From NCBI RefSeq assembly GCF_019645835.1, contig NZ_CP080998.1:4030001-4094000 (forward strand): a stretch of DNA of 64,000 nt. Direction: 5' to 3'. The position numbers and the translations under genes were made by a program. The stretch comes from Mycolicibacterium holsaticum DSM 44478 = JCM 12374. GTDB lineage: Bacteria > Actinomycetota > Actinomycetes > Mycobacteriales > Mycobacteriaceae. The notes below the pieces were generated by a model, which saw only the letters and a list, made by a program, of their open reading frames with translations, was not told where the DNA came from and did no database searches. Below are positions 9,530-18,564 of the stretch, piece after piece. Each line of letters begins with the position of its first letter. Position 1 is the first letter of the stretch.

Positions 9530-10693
9530 TTATTTGAGCAGCGCGCGGGACATCACCACGCGCTGAATCTGGTTGGTGCCCTCGTAGATCTGGGTGATCT
9601 TGGCGTCGCGCATCATCCGCTCGACGGGAAAATCGATGGTGTAGCCGTAGCCGCCGAACAACTGGACCGCGTCGGTGGTGACCTCCATCGCGACGTCGGA
9701 GGCAAAACACTTCGACGCCGATGAGATGAAACCCAGGTTGGGCTCGCCGCGTTCGGCGCGCGCGGCTGCGGTGTAGACCATCAGCCGCGCGGCCTCGGTC
9801 TTCATCGCCATATCGGCCAGCATGAACTGCACGGCCTGAAAGTCGGCGATGCGCTTGCCGAATTGCTTGCGCTCCTTGACGTATTCGATGGAGGCGTCCA
9901 GCGCGCCCTGGGCGATGCCGACAGCTTGGGCCCCGATGGTCGGGCGGGTGTGGTCCAGGGTGGCCAGCGCGGTCTTGAAGCCGGTGCCTTCATCGCCGAT
10001 GATCCGGTCGGAGGGGATGCGGCAGTCCTCGAAGTACAGTTCGGTGGTGGGCGATCCCTTTATGCCCATCTTCTTTTCCTTGGCACCGATCGAGAACCCG
10101 GGGTCGTCCTTATGGATGACGAAAGCCGAGATGCCGTTGGCGCCCTTGTCCGGATCGGTCACCGCCATCACCGTGTACCAGGTCGAGTGGCCGCCGTTGG
10201 AGATCCAGCACTTGGCGCCGTTGAGCACCCATTCGTCGCCCTCGCGGCGGGCCCGGGTGCGCATCGACGCCGCGTCGCTGCCCGCCTCTCGCTCTGAGAG
10301 CGCATACGACGCCGTTGCGTCACCGGCGGCGATGGACGGCAGTACCTGTTTCTTGAGTTCCTCACTGCCGCGCAACAACAGGCCCATCGTGCCCAGCTTG
10401 TTGCAGATCGGGATCAGCGACGACGACGCGCACACCCGGGCCACCTCTTCGATGACGATGCACGCCGCCACGGAGTCACCGCCCTGCCCGCCGTACTCCT
10501 CGGGAATGTGGATGGCCGCCATGCCCGACGCGGTCAGCGCCGCCAGCGCCTCATCGGTGTAGCGCGCCTTCTCGTCGACGTCGGCGGCGTAGGGCGCGAT
10601 CTCTTTCTCGCACAGGTCACGAAGCACCGCCCGCAACTCGTTGTGCTCGTCGGACAGCTTGAAATCGCTGAAGGACGGGTTGCCGATCGCCAT
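9530..10693 (-). CDS. fadE25: Acyl-CoA dehydrogenase FadE25-type
   Basis: FAD-dependent acyl-CoA dehydrogenase of 387 residues, catalysing alpha,beta-dehydrogenation of acyl-CoA. Signatures: YALSEREAGSDA (FAD/substrate loop), WISNGGHSTWY, GIKGSPTTELYFEDCRIP, RKQFGKRIADFQ, and QLFGGYGYTIDFPVERMMRDAKITQIYEGTNQIQ, which contains the catalytic-base Glu. ATG 10693 is preceded by a good ribosome site (GAGGAG). Position and sequence match Rv3274c. Confidence 0.92.
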   Translation of the reverse strand: MAIGNPSFSDFKLSDEHNELRAVLRDLCEKEIAPYAADVDEKARYTDEALAALTASGMAAIHIPEEYGGQGGDSVAACIVIEEVARVCASSSLIPICNKLGTMGLLLRGSEELKKQVLPSIAAGDATASYALSEREAGSDAASMRTRARREGDEWVLNGAKCWISNGGHSTWYTVMAVTDPDKGANGISAFVIHKDDPGFSIGAKEKKMGIKGSPTTELYFEDCRIPSDRIIGDEGTGFKTALATLDHTRPTIGAQAVGIAQGALDASIEYVKERKQFGKRIADFQAVQFMLADMAMKTEAARLMVYTAAARAERGEPNLGFISSASKCFASDVAMEVTTDAVQLFGGYGYTIDFPVERMMRDAKITQIYEGTNQIQRVVMSRALLK

Positions 10694-10736
10694 CACAGAC
10701 TCCTCGCTATGCGCCGGTAACTTTACCGTCGTCGCC

Positions 10737-11570
10737 TCACTGACCCGATCCGCCCCGATGCGAGACGAACTGCAGGCCACGCACCATGTCACGGTACGCC
10801 CGGTGATAGAGCGATCGCATCGTCGCGCTGCGTCGCAGCAGGTCGACGACGCCCTGGGAGGCGACCAGGCCCACGTCGTGCCCGGCGAAGACCGAGTCGG
10901 CGGTCGCCAGCCGCAGCTTGCCGTCGACGGCGGACTCCACCGCGCTCCGATAGCGCCCGCAGTAGTCGGGCTGGGCGAAGAAGACCTTGTTGAACCCGAT
11001 CAGGAACGGGGCAAGCTTGGCCCCGCTTTCCAGGTAGCGCAGCGTTCCGACCGCGACGCCGGGCCACTGCTGGTTGAACACGTCATCGGCGATGACGACG
11101 CCGCCGTCGGCGAGCGTGGCCTCGGCGAGCTTCATGTCGGAGAACACGATCTCGTCGGTGTGGCCGCCGTCGACGCTGAAGAAGCGGATGTCACCGCCTG
11201 CCAGCTCGCGCAGCGTCTCCGGCAGGAGCTTCGTCGAATCACCCTGGTGGATCGCGACGTCGTCCATCGACGACCACAGGTTCATGTTGTTCACGAATTT
11301 CGCCAGGTCGCCGTGCCCGGATCCGTCGACGTTGAGCTCCTGATCGCCGAAGATGTCGATCGCGACCGACCTCTCCCCGGGCCGCTGCAGCAACTGCAAC
11401 CCGATGAAGAGCTTGCCGTGGTGCACGCCGATTTCGGCGACTGCGCCCGAGACCTGGTCGGAGCGCTGGGCCGTGTTCAGCACATCGAGCAGCAACAGCA
11501 CCTCTGGCTGTAGGAAGCCCGTGACGACCCGGTGCCCAATGGCCCGGTACCGTGCGAGATTGCGTGACAT
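10737..11570 (-). CDS. Class I SAM-dependent methyltransferase-like protein
   Basis: A 277-residue cytoplasmic protein with a methyltransferase-24-type Rossmann core: motif I-like AEIGVHHGKLFIGL near residue 45, an acidic strand end AIDIFGDQ, and DGGHTDEIVFSDM with GGVVIADDVF about 60 residues later. Such proteins often act on sugars or glycolipids, but the substrate is unknown. It lies 43 nt before fadE25 in the same direction and separates purE from fadE25, which are adjacent in M. tuberculosis; it is an insertion in the backbone. Confidence 0.72.
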   Translation of the reverse strand: MSRNLARYRAIGHRVVTGFLQPEVLLLLDVLNTAQRSDQVSGAVAEIGVHHGKLFIGLQLLQRPGERSVAIDIFGDQELNVDGSGHGDLAKFVNNMNLWSSMDDVAIHQGDSTKLLPETLRELAGGDIRFFSVDGGHTDEIVFSDMKLAEATLADGGVVIADDVFNQQWPGVAVGTLRYLESGAKLAPFLIGFNKVFFAQPDYCGRYRSAVESAVDGKLRLATADSVFAGHDVGLVASQGVVDLLRRSATMRSLYHRAYRDMVRGLQFVSHRGGSGQ

Positions 11571-11581
11571 CGGGTTGCAGC

Positions 11582-12145
11582 TTACTGCCCGAGTAGTCGG
11601 TCGCGCAGCGCCGCATCCTTCTGCAACACGGTGTCATGCAACTGTGCCTGGAACTGCTCGACGCGGCGGCGCAGCGCGGCATCGGACGCACCCAGGATCC
11701 GCACCGCCAGCAACCCCGCGTTGCGGGCTCCGCCGATCGACACGGTGGCCACCGGAACGCCCGCGGGCATCTGCACGATCGACAGCAGCGAGTCCAGTCC
11801 GTCCAGCTTGGCCAGCGGCACCGGCACGCCGATCACCGGTAGCGGCGTTGCCGAAGCCACCATGCCCGGCAGGTGCGCCGCTCCCCCGGCACCGGCGATG
11901 ATCACCTCGATGCCACGGTCGGCCGCGCTTTGCGCGTAGTCCAGCATGCGGGCCGGGGTGCGGTGCGCGGAGACGACGCCGACCTCGAACGGTATGTCGA
12001 ATTCGGCCAGCGCGTGGACGGCGTCCTCCATCACCGGCCAGTCGCTGTCGCTGCCCATGATGACGCCGACCCGCGGTGCGGGGGCCGCCGAAGTGCGCTC
12101 ATCGGCACCTGTCTGCTCTTCGCGCAAGCGCTCATCGCCCGTCAT
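11582..12145 (-). CDS. purE: N5-carboxyaminoimidazole ribonucleotide mutase PurE
   Basis: Converts N5-CAIR to CAIR in de novo purine synthesis. The 187-residue protein shows the family core: [32 protein letters not shown], and [22 protein letters not shown] 12145 overlaps the purK end by 14 nt and gives a poorly conserved N-terminal extension of about 24 residues before [10 protein letters not shown]; a later start is possible. Operon purK-purE. Confidence 0.95.
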   Translation of the reverse strand: MTGDERLREEQTGADERTSAAPAPRVGVIMGSDSDWPVMEDAVHALAEFDIPFEVGVVSAHRTPARMLDYAQSAADRGIEVIIAGAGGAAHLPGMVASATPLPVIGVPVPLAKLDGLDSLLSIVQMPAGVPVATVSIGGARNAGLLAVRILGASDAALRRRVEQFQAQLHDTVLQKDAALRDRLLGQ

Positions 12146-13358
12146 GTGGGTCCCATCCGTCCGTCCATTCCGCATGCGACAACCAGTGCGCCGCCCGGCC
12201 TGCGCGTTCCCGCACATCGGCGACGTACGCCTCGTCGTCGACCGAACCACCGGCTGCGCCGATGATGTTGACATGGCCGATCTTTCGGCCCGGCTGCTCC
12301 TGCTTTCCGTAGAGGTGCACCTTGGCGTCGGGCATCCGCGCGAACAGGTGGTGCAGCCGCTCGTCCATGCCCATGTGCGGGCGTTCTTGCGCGCCAAGCA
12401 CATTGGCCATCACCGTGACCGGTGCGATGGGGCCGGTGTCGCCGAGCGGGTAGTCGAGCACCGCGCGCAAGTGCTGTTCGAATTGGCTGGTGCGGGCGCC
12501 GTCCATGGTCCAGTGCCCGGAGTTGTGCGGCCGCATCGCGAGTTCGTTGACGAGCAGCCTGCCGTCGACGGTCTCGAACAGTTCGACAGCCAACACCCCT
12601 ACCACACCGAGTTCCTCGGCCAACCTGAGCGCTAATTCCGTTGCAGCTCTCTTGAGTTCGTCGCTCAGGTTGGGGGCAGGTGCGACGGCCTCCACGCAGA
12701 TGCCGTCACGTTGCACGGTCTGCACCACCGGCCATGCCGCGCCTTGGCCGAACGGGGAGCGCGCGACGAGCGCGGCCAGCTCGCGAGCCATCTCGACCCG
12801 TTCCTCGACGAGCACTTCCGCGCCGGCGGCCAGGTGCCGTTCTGCGGCGTCGCGCGCGTCGGCGAGATCGCGCGCCAGCGTCACGCCCCGGCCGTCGTAT
12901 CCCCCGCGGGCGGTCTTGACCACGATCGGGGCGTCGACACGCTCGGCGAACGCGTCGACGTCGGTGCCCTCGGTGACGGCCGCGAACCGCGGCACCGGCG
13001 CGCCCAGGGCCTCCAGCCGGCGGCGCATCACGAGTTTGTCCTGCGCGTGGATCAACGCCGACGGCGGCGGCGCCACGTTCACGCCGTCGGCCACCAACTT
13101 CTCCAGCAGCTCGGTCGGCACATGCTCGTGGTCGAAGGTCAGCGCGTCGGCGCCGTCGGCCGCCTGGCGCAGCGCATCCAGGTCGGTGTGGGCGCCGATC
13201 ACCACATCGGGGCTGACCTGCGCGGCCGGGTCGTCAGCCGCCGCGGCCAGCACCCGCAGCGTCTGACCCAGCGCGATCGCGGCCTGATGGGTCATCCTGG
13301 CCAGTTGCCCGCCGCCGATCATGGTGACCAACGGAGGGCCGCTCGGGGTTCGCGACAC
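12132..13358 (-). CDS. purK: N5-carboxyaminoimidazole ribonucleotide synthase PurK
   Basis: ATP-grasp ligase making N5-CAIR from AIR, bicarbonate and ATP, the step before PurE. The 408 residues include the N-terminal GGGQLARM, the B-domain [11 protein letters not shown] loop, and the metal/ATP site [30 protein letters not shown] 13358 is the first start in a frame that fits the family N-terminus. It diverges from the gtrA-like gene across about 104 bp. Confidence 0.95.
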   Translation of the reverse strand: MSRTPSGPPLVTMIGGGQLARMTHQAAIALGQTLRVLAAAADDPAAQVSPDVVIGAHTDLDALRQAADGADALTFDHEHVPTELLEKLVADGVNVAPPPSALIHAQDKLVMRRRLEALGAPVPRFAAVTEGTDVDAFAERVDAPIVVKTARGGYDGRGVTLARDLADARDAAERHLAAGAEVLVEERVEMARELAALVARSPFGQGAAWPVVQTVQRDGICVEAVAPAPNLSDELKRAATELALRLAEELGVVGVLAVELFETVDGRLLVNELAMRPHNSGHWTMDGARTSQFEQHLRAVLDYPLGDTGPIAPVTVMANVLGAQERPHMGMDERLHHLFARMPDAKVHLYGKQEQPGRKIGHVNIIGAAGGSVDDEAYVADVRERAGRAAHWLSHAEWTDGWDPHDGR

Positions 13359-13448
13359 GCCTTCATGGTGTCATGGCTTCGATCGGCCGCCTCGCCTGCC
13401 TTTAGGGGCCGCAACCTGCGCGGCTACGCGTGGGATGGGGGATTTCCG

Positions 13449-13454
13449 TAGACT
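13449..13454 (+). promoter_or_regulatory. Predicted -10 element for the GtrA gene
   Basis: TAGACT (TANNNT class) ends 8 nt before the GTG at 13463. No Shine-Dalgarno sequence is present, so transcription starting at or within 2 nt of the start codon is likely. Confidence 0.5.
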
Positions 13455-13462
13455 GCCCTTTT

Positions 13463-14134
13463 GTGTCCTTTACCGATGCCACGATCGCGCGGCTACCCCG
13501 CCCGCTTCGACCGCACCTGGAACGGCACCACGAACTGATCAAGTTCGCGATTGTGGGCGCGACCACATTCGTCATCGATTCGGCGGTGTTCTACACGCTC
13601 AAGCTGACCGTGCTGGAGCCCAAACCCGTCACGGCGAAGATCATCGCCGGCATCGTCGCGGTGATCGCGTCCTACATCCTCAACCGCGAATGGAGCTTCC
13701 GGGACCGCGGCGGCCGGGAACGCCACCACGAGGCGCTGATGTTCTTCGGGGTCAGCGGCGTTGGCGTGCTGCTGTCCATGGCCCCGCTGTATTTCTCCAG
13801 CTACGTGCTGATGTTGCGGGTTCCCGAGGTCAGCCTGACCGTGGAGAACATCGCCGACTTCATCTCGGCCTACATCGTCGGCAACCTGCTGCAGATGGCG
13901 TTCCGGTTCTGGGCGTTCCGGCGCTGGGTGTTCCCCGACGAGTTCGGCCGCAACCCCGACAAGGCCATCGAATCCACCCTCACTGTGGGTGGGATCGCCG
14001 AGGCGCTGGAGGACCACGCCGAACACGTGCGCGGGACAGGCACCGTCACGCCGCTGCGCCGCCCCAACCGGCGCGCCCGGCGGCTGGATCAGCTCGGTGA
14101 CTCCTCCGAGCCCAGCGTGTCGAAGACTTCGTGA
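13463..14134 (+). CDS. GtrA-family membrane protein
   Basis: A 223-residue GtrA-like protein with four predicted TM helices (about 35-57, 63-85, 100-125 and 135-157) followed by a basic, soluble C-terminal tail. GtrA proteins move or present polyprenyl-linked sugars; the M. tuberculosis counterpart is Rv3277. GTG 13463 is chosen because it follows a -10 element at leaderless spacing and gives the family N-terminus. The 3' end overlaps the convergent PH-domain gene by 46 bp. Confidence 0.85.
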   Translation: MSFTDATIARLPRPLRPHLERHHELIKFAIVGATTFVIDSAVFYTLKLTVLEPKPVTAKIIAGIVAVIASYILNREWSFRDRGGRERHHEALMFFGVSGVGVLLSMAPLYFSSYVLMLRVPEVSLTVENIADFISAYIVGNLLQMAFRFWAFRRWVFPDEFGRNPDKAIESTLTVGGIAEALEDHAEHVRGTGTVTPLRRPNRRARRLDQLGDSSEPSVSKTS

Positions 14135-14607
14135 TACAGCAGCGAGTGCACCCGCTCCACCCGCGGGATGTCATAGAACTCGAGCGGATCCTGCGACGCT
14201 GACTCGATGATCAAGGTGCCGGTGCGCAGCATCCGGTCGAGCAGGCCGTGCCGGAACTCGACGCTGTTGACCCGGGCCAGCGGGATGTCGATACCCGAGC
14301 GCGTCAACACCCCGTGACGGAACATCACCCGCCGGTCGGTGATGACGAAATGCGTTGTCCACCAGTTGAGGAACGGCCACAGCGTGAGCCATCCCACGAT
14401 CACCAGCCAGACGGCCCCGATCACGATGAGCACGACGTTGCGCGCGGTCAGGTCCCATCCGGTCTGGTTGACGTAACCCGCGCCGAACGCCGCCAGCGCG
14501 GTCGCCAGCAGCAGAATCAGGATCGGGCCGATCAGCCGCTTCCAGTGCGGATGGCGGTGCAGCACCACCTGTTCGTCGGTGGCCAGCACGTTGTCCGGAT
14601 ATCCCAT
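14089..14607 (-). CDS. PH domain-containing membrane protein
   Basis: A 172-residue protein with two TM helices (about 26-47 and 56-80) followed by a bacterial PH-type domain (THFVITDRRVMFRHGVLTRSG..IPLARVNSVEF). Matches Rv3278c in position. The role is unknown; such domains are membrane-associated. The long palindrome (14620-14676) lies just upstream, between it and birA. Confidence 0.82.
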   Translation of the reverse strand: MGYPDNVLATDEQVVLHRHPHWKRLIGPILILLLATALAAFGAGYVNQTGWDLTARNVVLIVIGAVWLVIVGWLTLWPFLNWWTTHFVITDRRVMFRHGVLTRSGIDIPLARVNSVEFRHGLLDRMLRTGTLIIESASQDPLEFYDIPRVERVHSLLYHEVFDTLGSEESPS

Positions 14608-14619
14608 GCGAAGACCTTA

Positions 14620-14676
14620 AGGCGATTTCGGTGTACTTGGTCACGGTGAGCGTGACCAAGTACACCGAAATCGCCT
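14620..14676. repeat. Long perfect palindrome, copy 2
   Basis: Two perfectly complementary 26-nt arms (14620-14645 and 14651-14676) flank the loop GTGAG. The right arm runs into the birA stop codon (14675-14677). Arm sequence and loop are almost identical to the copy at 2807-2859. Confidence 0.9.
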
Positions 14677-15481
14677 AGTCGGCGGGGCGGAGGTGGACGA
14701 TGTCGCCGGCCGACACCTTCGTCGACTGCCCGTCGGCGTCGATGTCGAGCCTGCCCTGGTCGTCGATGTCACGGGCGACCCCGACGATCTCGCGCCCGCC
14801 CGGCAGCATCGCGCGCACCGGCCTGCCCAGGGTGAGGCTGCGGGCCCGGTAGTCGGCGATCAGGGCGGGGTCCGCCCCCTCGTTGCGTCGCCACGCCTCG
14901 ATGCGACGGCCCAGTTCGTGCAGCACCCGTCGCAGCAGGTCCTGGCGGTCCGGTGCGGGCACGCCGAGGTCGACCAGTGAGGTGACACCGGGCACGCCGA
15001 TCTCGTCACCGCGCAGCGACACGTTGAGGCCGATGCCGACCACCACCGCCTGGCTGGCCGCGGCCACCTCGGCGAGGATGCCCGCCAGCTTGCCGTCGCC
15101 GGCCAGCACGTCGTTGGGCCACTTCAGCCCCGCCTGTACGCCGCTGTCGGCGACCGCGTCGACGATCGCCACCCCGGTCGCCAGCGGCAACCACCCCCAG
15201 GCCTGGCTGGGCACCGAGGCGGCGTCGACGCCGACGGACATCGTGATCTGCGCGTAGGGCACCGCTGACCAGCTTCGGCCCTGCCTGCCGCGGCCGGCGG
15301 TCTGGTTCTCGGCGATGAGCACGGCGCCGTCGATGACCTCGCCGCGATCCGCGCGGGTGATCAGGTCGGCGTTGGTGGAGCCGGTCTCGGCCACCACGTC
15401 AATGCGACGCCACAGCGGCGATGTGCCGATGACGCTGTCGCGCAACGTCGTCTCGTCGAGCCGAACCCGGTCAGCAGTCAT
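14675..15481 (-). CDS. birA: Biotin-[acetyl-CoA-carboxylase] ligase BirA
   Basis: Activates biotin to biotinyl-AMP and attaches it to the carboxylase carrier lysine; AccA3 in this window (Lys565) is a natural substrate. The 268-residue class I (no DNA-binding domain) ligase shows ETGSTNADL, the GRGRQGRSW biotinyl-AMP loop, LKWPNDVL and the GIGLNV block. ATG 15481 overlaps the end of the upstream LIP gene by 11 nt and is preferred over an upstream in-frame ATG at 15511. Corresponds to Rv3279c. Confidence 0.94.
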   Translation of the reverse strand: MTADRVRLDETTLRDSVIGTSPLWRRIDVVAETGSTNADLITRADRGEVIDGAVLIAENQTAGRGRQGRSWSAVPYAQITMSVGVDAASVPSQAWGWLPLATGVAIVDAVADSGVQAGLKWPNDVLAGDGKLAGILAEVAAASQAVVVGIGLNVSLRGDEIGVPGVTSLVDLGVPAPDRQDLLRRVLHELGRRIEAWRRNEGADPALIADYRARSLTLGRPVRAMLPGGREIVGVARDIDDQGRLDIDADGQSTKVSAGDIVHLRPAD

Positions 15482-16727
15482 CGGGGGCGGGCCTTCCTGC
15501 GAAGCGGTCATCTATCCAGTCGAGCATGCCCAAGGCGTCGCCCGGATTGTGGCCCCCTTCCGGGTCGAAATCGATCGTCACCACCCCGCCCAGTGCGCAG
15601 GCCTTTTCGATCGCCGACCTGGTCCATTCGGCGTCGATGAACGGGTCCTTCCCGCCGTAGAACACGTAAAGCGGTGCCGACAACGGCTTTTGGGGTAACG
15701 TCCACGCCTTGAGCAGCCGGCGCAGCCGCTCGGCGGCCTGCGGGCCGCGTGGGGTGAACTCGCGCGGCCCGATCCGCTGGATCGCCGCCGCGCGACCGTA
15801 GGCGCCCTCCTCGGTGCAGTCCGACAGCTCGTCCCAGTGCCGTGCGGCCTCGAACCGCCGGTAGTTGTCGCGGTCGAGGTCGGGATGCAGGCGCGCCAGC
15901 GACTCGACCACGGCCGCCATGACGGGTCGCTGCTCGACGGTCAGGGTGCCCTGCGAGGCCTTGGACACGATGCCGGAGATGTCGGCGGCCGGCGACGACG
16001 CGATGGCCCCGACGAGGTCCAGTTCCGGCGCGTACCCGCGCGCCTGCTCGTCTGCCGCCCACGAGGCGCCGCCGCCCTGGGAGTCCCCGAGCGCCGCCCA
16101 CTTCCCGGACACGTCACCGAACGTGTTCCGCAGCGCGCGCACCGCGTCGATCATGTTGAGCCCCGCGGTGCGGGCGTCCGAATAGGGGTGCACGCCCTTC
16201 ACGCCGAGCCCCTGGTAGTCGGGCAGCGCGACGGCGTACCCCAGCCGGGTGAGGACCCGCACCACGTGCACGAGGTTCTGCAGGCTGGGCGACAACGACG
16301 GCCCGCACGGCGGATCGATCCCCAGCGTGCCGTGGCCGAACGCCACCACCGGCCATCCGCCTTCCGGAGCGCTGCCCTGCGGGGTGAACACCGAGCCTGA
16401 CACCACGGTCGGAGCGCCAGTGTCACCGGATGTGGACCGGTAGACCACCCGGGCCGCCCGCAGTTGTCGGCCCTCCACGGTGCGGGTGACCCCGGGCATC
16501 GTGGTCGCCGACACCAGCGAGCCGGGACCGGTGCCTGTCGTATCGGCCGAGTCGACCGGCACCGGAGGCCCGCCCGATGACGGGAACTGGTTCAGGAAGC
16601 CGATGGTGAGCATCGTGGCGACCGGTCGCAGCGGCACGGCGACCAGCGCGCCGGCGACGACCACCACGAGCGCGACCGCGACGGCGAGCAGCACTGTGCG
16701 CGTCGTGCCGCCGCGTTGGCCGGCCAT
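15471..16727 (-). CDS. LIP-family secretory lipase-like alpha/beta hydrolase (paralogue 1)
   Basis: A 418-residue exported alpha/beta hydrolase of the secretory lipase (LIP) type. An N-terminal TM segment (about 10-35) anchors or exports it; there is no lipobox. The catalytic triad is complete: Ser216 in GDSQGGG, Asp361 in GGKDPF and His393 in GGHNP. ATG 16727 is preferred over the upstream GTG 16751 because GAGGAG lies at correct spacing. The substrate is unknown; as the first of four paralogues in an exopolysaccharide locus, a polysaccharide acyl ester is a reasonable guess. It overlaps birA, so the insertion joins the backbone operon here. Confidence 0.85.
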   Translation of the reverse strand: MAGQRGGTTRTVLLAVAVALVVVVAGALVAVPLRPVATMLTIGFLNQFPSSGGPPVPVDSADTTGTGPGSLVSATTMPGVTRTVEGRQLRAARVVYRSTSGDTGAPTVVSGSVFTPQGSAPEGGWPVVAFGHGTLGIDPPCGPSLSPSLQNLVHVVRVLTRLGYAVALPDYQGLGVKGVHPYSDARTAGLNMIDAVRALRNTFGDVSGKWAALGDSQGGGASWAADEQARGYAPELDLVGAIASSPAADISGIVSKASQGTLTVEQRPVMAAVVESLARLHPDLDRDNYRRFEAARHWDELSDCTEEGAYGRAAAIQRIGPREFTPRGPQAAERLRRLLKAWTLPQKPLSAPLYVFYGGKDPFIDAEWTRSAIEKACALGGVVTIDFDPEGGHNPGDALGMLDWIDDRFAGRPAPDDC

Positions 16728-17043
16728 GAATCTCCTCGGTCTCCTGTTCACGTCGTCGTCGCGCGCGTCACCGCAACCACCAAACCTAGGCCAGGCGCGT
16801 CAGGCGCGGCGCCGGCGACTCGGCGAGAATCGGGTTCCGCGAACATCCGCACGGCCGGTGCGGGCGTTTCGGCGTTCACTGGCGACCGCCCGGTGCGAGC
16901 CGTTGTACGGTGCGAATTATTTTGCGGTGGACGCCGGGGCCGCATTTGCAAATGCGCGTCCACCGGTACCATTTTTGCGTTGCTGGCTTCCGATACCCCC
17001 CGGCAGAGGCAATTCGCAATGTGGATAGCTGGGCGGGGTTTGA
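16728..17043. other. Non-coding gap with nested palindrome
   Basis: 316 bp without a convincing gene. The segment 16900-17000 is AT-richer than its surroundings. It contains an inverted repeat with 10-nt arms (16925-16934 and 16956-16965), whose 21-nt loop itself holds a perfect 14-nt palindrome (16942-16955). It is downstream of the sugar transferase gene and upstream of LIP paralogue 1. Confidence 0.7.
16925..16965. terminator. Nested inverted repeat, terminator or operator candidate
   Basis: Arms CGGTGGACGC and GCGTCCACCG enclose the palindrome GCATTTGCAAATGC. On the minus strand it lies 79 nt after the sugar transferase stop, so it could terminate the exopolysaccharide transcript; the inner palindrome could equally bind a dimeric regulator. 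Confidence 0.45.
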
Positions 17044-18546
17044 TCAGTAGGCGCCGGAACCGGCCGCGACCGTGCGGATGGTCTTGGCCGCGATCAACAG
17101 GTCGTTGGTGATCGACCAGTTCTCCACGTAGGACAGATCCAGCCGCACCGAGTCCTCCCACGACAGGTCGGAGCGCCCGCTCACCTGCCACAGCCCGGTG
17201 ATGCCCGGCAGCACCAGCAGCCGGCGACGGATCTGGTCGGTGTAGGTGTCGACCTCACGGCGCAGCGGCGGACGCGGCCCCACCACGCTCATGTCGCGCC
17301 GCAGCACGTTGATGAACTGGGGTAGCTCGTCGATGCTGTAGCGACGCAGGAACTTGCCGACCGGGGTGACGCGCGGGTCTTCCCGGATCTTGAACAGCAC
17401 GCCGCCGACGCTCTCGTTGATCTCCAGCAAGCGTTCGACCTCTTTGTCGGCGCCCTCGACCATGGTGCGCAGCTTGATCATCTGGAACGGCCGGCCGTCC
17501 AGCCCGATCCGCTCGGAGCGGTACAACACCGGTCCCCTGCTGGTCAGTTTGATGGCCAGCGCGGCGAGCAGCAGCACCGGCAGCGCACAGCTCAGAACCG
17601 TGATCGACACACAGATGTCGAAGGTCCGTTTCTGCAGTTTCTTGGTGCCGCTGTACTGCGGCTTCTCGACGTGGATCAGCGGAAGGCCGGCCACCGGGCG
17701 CATCGTCAGGCGAGGCCCTGCGACGTCGACCACGCCCGGTGAGACCACCAGGTCGACGCCGAGCCTGTCCATCTCCCAGGACAACTCGCGTACGCCCTCG
17801 GGGCCGAAATGGTCGGTGGTGGTCAACGCCACGGTGTCGGCGTTGGTCTTCAGGATCGCGTCGTGCACGTGGTGCTCATTGCCGAACACCGGCAACGCGC
17901 CCACCCCGGGCACCTCCAGGGTGCCGCCGCCGGCGCGGCCGGTCAGGCACACTCCGACCACCGCATATCCGTATGACCAGCCCCGTGACAGCGACTGCAC
18001 CAGGCTGCGCACCGCGCGTGCGTCGCCGACCGCGACCACGGTCTGCACGCACTTGCCCTGGCGACGTTTCCTGGCCAGCAGCCGCCGGCACAGGCTACGG
18101 CTCAGCAACAGCGCGAGCAGGCCCAGCGGAAGGGCGACAGCCAGATAGCCACGCGCGTACTCCGGGCGAAGGATCATCAACCCGACGGCGATCACCCCGA
18201 CGGTTGCCAGCGTCGCGGAGAAGACGCGCCGGTACTCCTCGACGCCGGCGCCCACGATCCGGGGTGAGCGGGTGCGGTAGGCGGCCAGCAGGGCCAGCCA
18301 GGTTCCTGCGACGATGATCGACATCAGCGAGTAGTAGGAGAAGACCCAGACGTACGCCCCGTCGTGCATCGCGTCCGGTGCGCCGAGCCTGACGAACTGC
18401 GCGGCGACCAGAGCAAGGCCGACGACGATGACGTCCGTGACAATCAGCGCGAGGCGGTATGACTTCTGCCAGGCCGCGCCGTGCGCGGTACCGATCTTCG
18501 TCAATCGAGGCTTCGCCGGGGTGAAAGCCTCTTCAGCCACGAACAC
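17044..18546 (-). CDS. Polyprenyl glycosylphosphotransferase (exopolysaccharide priming enzyme)
   Basis: Starts exopolysaccharide synthesis by moving a sugar-1-phosphate from a nucleotide sugar to polyprenyl phosphate at the inner membrane. The 500 residues have four N-terminal TM helices (about 30-150), a Rossmann-like central domain (TVVAVGDARAV, about 170), a further TM at about 310-335, and the C-terminal sugar transferase core: SERIGLDGRPFQMIKLRTM, RRYSIDELPQFINVLRRDMSVVGPRP and LPGITGLWQVSGR. GTG 18546 is chosen for its 11-nt spacing from AGGAGG; a second GTG at 18540 is less well placed. Which sugar it uses cannot be read from sequence. Confidence 0.92.
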   Translation of the reverse strand: MFVAEEAFTPAKPRLTKIGTAHGAAWQKSYRLALIVTDVIVVGLALVAAQFVRLGAPDAMHDGAYVWVFSYYSLMSIIVAGTWLALLAAYRTRSPRIVGAGVEEYRRVFSATLATVGVIAVGLMILRPEYARGYLAVALPLGLLALLLSRSLCRRLLARKRRQGKCVQTVVAVGDARAVRSLVQSLSRGWSYGYAVVGVCLTGRAGGGTLEVPGVGALPVFGNEHHVHDAILKTNADTVALTTTDHFGPEGVRELSWEMDRLGVDLVVSPGVVDVAGPRLTMRPVAGLPLIHVEKPQYSGTKKLQKRTFDICVSITVLSCALPVLLLAALAIKLTSRGPVLYRSERIGLDGRPFQMIKLRTMVEGADKEVERLLEINESVGGVLFKIREDPRVTPVGKFLRRYSIDELPQFINVLRRDMSVVGPRPPLRREVDTYTDQIRRRLLVLPGITGLWQVSGRSDLSWEDSVRLDLSYVENWSITNDLLIAAKTIRTVAAGSGAY

Positions 18547-18549
18547 GGC

Positions 18550-18564
18550 TAGGAGTTCCTCCTA
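18550..18564 (-). promoter_or_regulatory. Shine-Dalgarno inside a small hairpin
   Basis: The ribosome site of the priming transferase lies in TAGGAG-GAA-CTCCTA, a perfect 6-bp stem with a 3-nt loop. The hairpin would hide the AGGAG and could limit translation of the first enzyme of the pathway. Confidence 0.4.

Noticed and set aside
14089..14134. Overlap of the GtrA and PH-domain genes as a sign of a wrong stop or frameshift
   Set aside because: Both frames are intact to the end and convergent overlaps of tens of bases recur in this window.
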